Of a DNA stretch of 64,000 nucleotides, positions 61,801-64,000 are shown piece after piece. Position 1 is the first letter of the stretch. Every line of letters begins with the position of its first letter. The DNA lies in assembly GCF_003233725.1 (NCBI RefSeq), contig NZ_QKQV01000011.1, positions 37,929 to 101,928 on the forward strand. The letters are read 5' to 3'. Both the position numbers and the translations under genes were made by a program. Origin of the DNA: Mesonia sp. K7 (GTDB lineage: Bacteria > Bacteroidota > Bacteroidia > Flavobacteriales > Flavobacteriaceae). Under the pieces are notes generated by a model. It did no database searches and had not been told where the DNA came from. It saw nothing but the letters and a program-made list of their open reading frames with translations.

Positions 61801-64000
61801 CGCATTATAGTCAAAAGTGGTCGCAATCTCATCGTTTTGTACCGTTTTTCTCTTTCTACCACGGTTATCGGTAAAAGTACTGTTGGTTTGTCCAGCCTCG
61901 TTGGTCAGGGTTTGTTTGAGCATGCTGCTCTCTATTTCATATAACAAAGTTGCAGCAGTTGTTTCTCCAGGTTGTGTAATTGCAGTCTTGCGGTCTTTTT
62001 CATCATATTCCATTTCTAAAGGAGGATATATAGATGGTGGAGTGCTATTATCATATTCCAGGTCTGTTCCCGTGGGATTGATGATATTATTGGGTGATTG
62101 TATAGTAGGCAGAAAACTTTCTATCACACGACCAAAAGCATCTACTTTGTTCTTGCCACTTACCTGCCAAGCTAGTGTATTATTGGTTGAATATTGGTGT
62201 GTTTTTTTAATTTGAAGAGCTTTACCGAAACCATCTACAATACTGATGGTAAGCAGTTCGTTTGTAGGAGTAAAAGGATTCTGCGTTGGCAATTTTTTTT
62301 CAACATGTCTTGTCAATGCATAATGCTGATTATTAGTTGATACATTAGTATAAGGGTCGATGGCCTCAAAACTTCCTTTAGCTATGTATAGAGGAGATGT
62401 TAGACTTACATCATTTGTTGTTATTTTATCTTCTCCTTCATATTCCATACGAATAACCCATCCATTAAAATAATGACCATAGCTTGTAGGCTCAGAAATC
62501 TCAACAATTCTTCCGCGATTATCTATTATAGTTCTCAATTTATTTTTGGTGATATCTTTAACAATAACCGGCACTCCAAAGAGGTAGTTGTATTCCGTTT
62601 CCGAGAACTCTCCAAAGGAATTCTCCACTTTGATCGGATAGGTTTTTACTTCAGTATCATAGGTTATATCTTTTGTAAAAGATGGAGAAGAAGGATTGCC
62701 ATAATCTTCTTTACTGTCTTGTGCAATAACCTTAGTTAAATTACCCAAAATGTCATATTCAAAATTGATGGTGTTTTCATCATTACTATTAAGCTTTGTA
62801 CGCACCTCAGTTATTTTTCCTTGATTATACTCAGCGTTTCGCTCTCTTAAGAGGGTGCCTTGTGAATTAACCCCTTGTCTGACTTGAATTGTTTCAGGAT
62901 AACCTGGATGATATCCGTTGCCCGTATTTGCAATAGGGTTAGTAACAAAATCTACATAGTTAATATAGGTAGTGTAGATATCATCGCTTCCATTGCCATA
63001 ATCCCTATACTTGGTAAGGTTTCCGTAACTGTCATAAGCCAAAAATTCGGTTATAGACTCCATATATTGTGAGCCCTCGTAATTTCTGTTTATGGTTTTG
63101 ACAGGCGCTACAAATAAACGGGATTGATCTACTAATGCTTCCGCATTACCTATAAGAGAGGATTCTAAATAATAAGTACTTGCGTTTGCGGACATATTGG
63201 TCTGCGGATGGTCATTATCAGGATCCAAAAGATTGTATAAAGTTTCCTGACTGCTCAAGAGTTCACCACTGGCATTATAAGTGCTTACGGCTTTTGGAGC
63301 TCCTTTTAAATAGTAATTGTCGTTGTGGTATTCGGTTTCTGAATAACGGTAGGTAGGATTTCCCGACTGAGTTACATCCTTTTGTGCTACGGTTACTTTT
63401 TCAAAACCAAAGAACGATCTTTCCCTACGGTTATACTTAGGGTTTTCGTAAGAAACTTCTGTTAAGGTGTTGTTAGGGCCAAAAGCACTATCACCATTAA
63501 ACCCATCATTGGTTTCAACTTTATTCAACACCCATTTGCTTTGGGGCATATCATAGGTGTTGCCAGTTCGTTCATAATCTACTTCCCAAGACCCTCCCAG
63601 AGGTGTATGTACCTTTTTAAGAAGGTGTGTTTTGTCTGTCGTGTTTAATTTTGCCCCTATACCAGAGGAAGTTTCGCTTAACAAATCAGGTAATCCATCA
63701 CCATTTATATCCCTAAAAGTTGATCTTGTTTTGCTCATTCCCAGAGACCCACCTGCATTTGGAGTACCGATAAATTTCAAGTTAAAGCCGAAAATAGAAA
63801 AAGCAATACCAAATGTAAAGGTAAAATAAGCATTTCCACCAAAAGAAAAATCCTCAATGGGGTTTCCAGATCCAAATGAATGGGGCATGATATCAAAACT
63901 ACTGCCATTGTTCAGGTGATAATTATAGGTATCATTGTCTTTATCCCAAAAAACCAAATCTATCAATCCATCTCCATTCACATCAAGGAAGAATACATTT
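58894..64000 (-). CDS. Rhs/YD-repeat polymorphic toxin (5' end outside the window)
   Basis: At least 1702 residues, open through the right edge (the frame continues upstream as FFLDVNGDGLIDL). The N-terminal part has FG-GAP/VCBS-type repeats (DINGDGLPDLLSE) and a TcdB-like middle (GGSWEVDYERTGNTYDMPQS), then many YD repeats forming a shell, and the RHS core PFKFNGKEFDEETGNYYYGA to SVDPLAEGFPEW and DPDG. The last ~227 residues are the variable toxin, AT-richer than the core, ending KSKFGHTFVRHG, later MAQGQFLNNQKAAQ and VKTAYPI; an RNase-like fold of the BECR type is possible but unproven. Secretion route is not shown. Confidence 0.88.
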   Translation of the reverse strand, partial: NVFFLDVNGDGLIDLVFWDKDNDTYNYHLNNGSSFDIMPHSFGSGNPIEDFSFGGNAYFTFTFGIAFSIFGFNLKFIGTPNAGGSLGMSKTRSTFRDINGDGLPDLLSETSSGIGAKLNTTDKTHLLKKVHTPLGGSWEVDYERTGNTYDMPQSKWVLNKVETNDGFNGDSAFGPNNTLTEVSYENPKYNRRERSFFGFEKVTVAQKDVTQSGNPTYRYSETEYHNDNYYLKGAPKAVSTYNASGELLSSQETLYNLLDPDNDHPQTNMSANASTYYLESSLIGNAEALVDQSRLFVAPVKTINRNYEGSQYMESITEFLAYDSYGNLTKYRDYGNGSDDIYTTYINYVDFVTNPIANTGNGYHPGYPETIQVRQGVNSQGTLLRERNAEYNQGKITEVRTKLNSNDENTINFEYDILGNLTKVIAQDSKEDYGNPSSPSFTKDITYDTEVKTYPIKVENSFGEFSETEYNYLFGVPVIVKDITKNKLRTIIDNRGRIVEISEPTSYGHYFNGWVIRMEYEGEDKITTNDVSLTSPLYIAKGSFEAIDPYTNVSTNNQHYALTRHVEKKLPTQNPFTPTNELLTISIVDGFGKALQIKKTHQYSTNNTLAWQVSGKNKVDAFGRVIESFLPTIQSPNNIINPTGTDLEYDNSTPPSIYPPLEMEYDEKDRKTAITQPGETTAATLLYEIESSMLKQTLTNEAGQTNSTFTDNRGRKRKTVQNDEIATTFDYNAINELVKVTNTMGYVTNSIYDMAGRRTEIQHPDQGVTKLKYDTAGNLIERQNSNLLAGENPGKITYDYTYNRLLGINYPNNPENNVRYVYGADGTSGVNYAENSVGRVAVQKDASGLQYFQYDKLGNVKEVSRVVNVAGRRGVWFRTRWTYDNWNRVQEIEYPDDEKVTYHYNDAGNVHKVTSDVQNGGSSQSVDIVSNIFYNEFGERERIEYGNGTFTNYDYDIRRRLDEVEHTFSGGNQNIKKLYTYDVLSNITDITTSNPGNTLPGLGQLGGPAEHHYTYDNYNRLTAAYGLYVGPNDENLGSNDFLAQEYTLQMEYDKSHNIISKTQQHYYDGVPAYYSLDPNTASVNKPNSYGLSYQEYAQGAYVAGDNYGYVQPHAPRRIVEMPDGGYDPNTNDGDPHIKHKTIEYDHNGNQTIIKQELVRDEEEIVLRENLWDEENRLTAVDLDPENEHMHPVAVYVYDANGERIIKYNEDRIDAYSNAEDRQLADRRNIMIYPSGLVVAKVLPPAENPEEGPNPLLKYTNYYYIGSERVGSRLGTSQEMLGYSRWHGLVQIEVYDQPQPMLITEYADLFLMGDASLIVTKAYQKFGLSKSLPSATGTDVPASIPSHGGTPSYPAHIDAITDHDLTNVERFYFHPDHLGSSSYITNLAGDVTQHMEYLPFGELLVDEHQNSNNTPFKFNGKEFDEETGNYYYGARYYNPKWSIWLSVDPLAEGFPEWSSYVYTHQNPINLIDPDGRSAVGKNGPTDEWNKKADGTLEWVSNKGGDETDYVNHLDEDGNIVSVETMAVQENVIGTSETLESNLTFNKRPGLRDVLKGRGGEIVPGHFEEFLPLPKLGMMTGIGKNFFKKLLGWGGKSTVKNTIQLTKSKFGHTFVRHGEESTEFIINRAKGSGMAQGQFLNNQKAAQFILDNLDKTVNGAINVRIPKNFPARVVMPNGSFKQATHIRLVPSGSGVKTAYPIIP

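Noticed and set aside
61817..62215. 132-codon rightward frame within the Rhs gene
   Set aside because: Antisense to the YD-repeat coding region, with no recognisable features.
60100..63900. CRISPR-like regularity in the YD-repeat region
   Set aside because: The periodicity is protein-level (YD repeats) with no conserved DNA repeat of CRISPR length and no cas genes.
58894..63981. Rhs gene starting at the GTG at 63981
   Set aside because: The frame stays open to the window edge with FG-GAP-type residues (FFLDVNGDG), so the gene continues outside the window.

Overview
The window is a chromosomal segment of a Bacteroidota bacterium, very probably a marine or saline Flavobacteriaceae. This rests on the gliding lipoprotein GldH in its usual psp1-gldH-PBP1A setting, an HU-CCDC81/SPOR protein, an ECF sigma factor paired with an inner-membrane/beta-barrel protein, a TonB-dependent receptor with a carboxypeptidase-like N-terminal domain, low GC, almost no Shine-Dalgarno sequences, and several promoters of the Bacteroidota type (TAnnTTTG at -7, one with TTG 19 bp upstream).

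Layout. 0-5 kb: a QEGLA/MATCAP-type zinc peptidase translationally coupled to an ATP-grasp ligase cut by the window edge, an acyl-CoA thioesterase, an HU/SPOR protein and dprA. 5-14 kb: trpS, a PlsC-type acyltransferase, a lipoprotein/ECF sigma/anti-sigma-barrel operon, recA, trhO and a small membrane protein. 12.8-18.2 kb: psp1, gldH, PBP1A, and a 3-oxoacid CoA-transferase pair. 18.2-23 kb: a fused oligopeptide ABC ATPase with a fatty-acid hydroxylase, a possible small RNA, a DEDD exonuclease and a CNNM/CBS protein. 23-34.7 kb: a haem supercluster. hemA-C-D-E, a DUF6973 gene, nhaA, hemF and hemB run leftward; an AraC regulator, hemH, a MATE pump, hemJ and a histidine kinase run rightward. Together these cover glutamyl-tRNA to haem except hemL and gltX. 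36-44 kb: enoyl-CoA hydratase, a secreted protein of unknown function, a radical SAM protein, an acyl-ACP desaturase with an acyltransferase, a bacilliredoxin, a TauE/SafE exporter and a TerB/DnaJ protein.

44-51 kb is a metal-homeostasis island: TonB receptor plus thioredoxin on one strand, divergent from a DtxR-type repressor and a ZIP transporter, then a secreted-protein gene broken by a one-base deficit in a T-run, a 43-residue FeoB-associated membrane protein, feoB and feoA. A dyad that sits on the -7 element of the receptor promoter, and a related dyad over the feoA start region, suggest that the DtxR protein controls both.

From 53.3 kb the content becomes accessory. A tRNA-Asn gene is followed by two GTACAACAT repeats of the kind tyrosine recombinases bind, then a gene of unknown function, an excisionase-like HTH protein, a primase-helicase and a Gp37/Gp68 (DUF5131) protein; no integrase is visible. 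The last 6.7 kb is an Rhs/YD-repeat polymorphic toxin (5' end beyond the window) with its own immunity gene and, behind it, an orphan Rhs tip that repeats the end of the core but carries a different toxin and a second immunity gene. The most interesting signals are this toxin-switching locus, the metal-repressor operators, the peptidase/ATP-grasp pair, the haem cluster with its candidate AraC operators, and the candidate small RNA near 20.9 kb.
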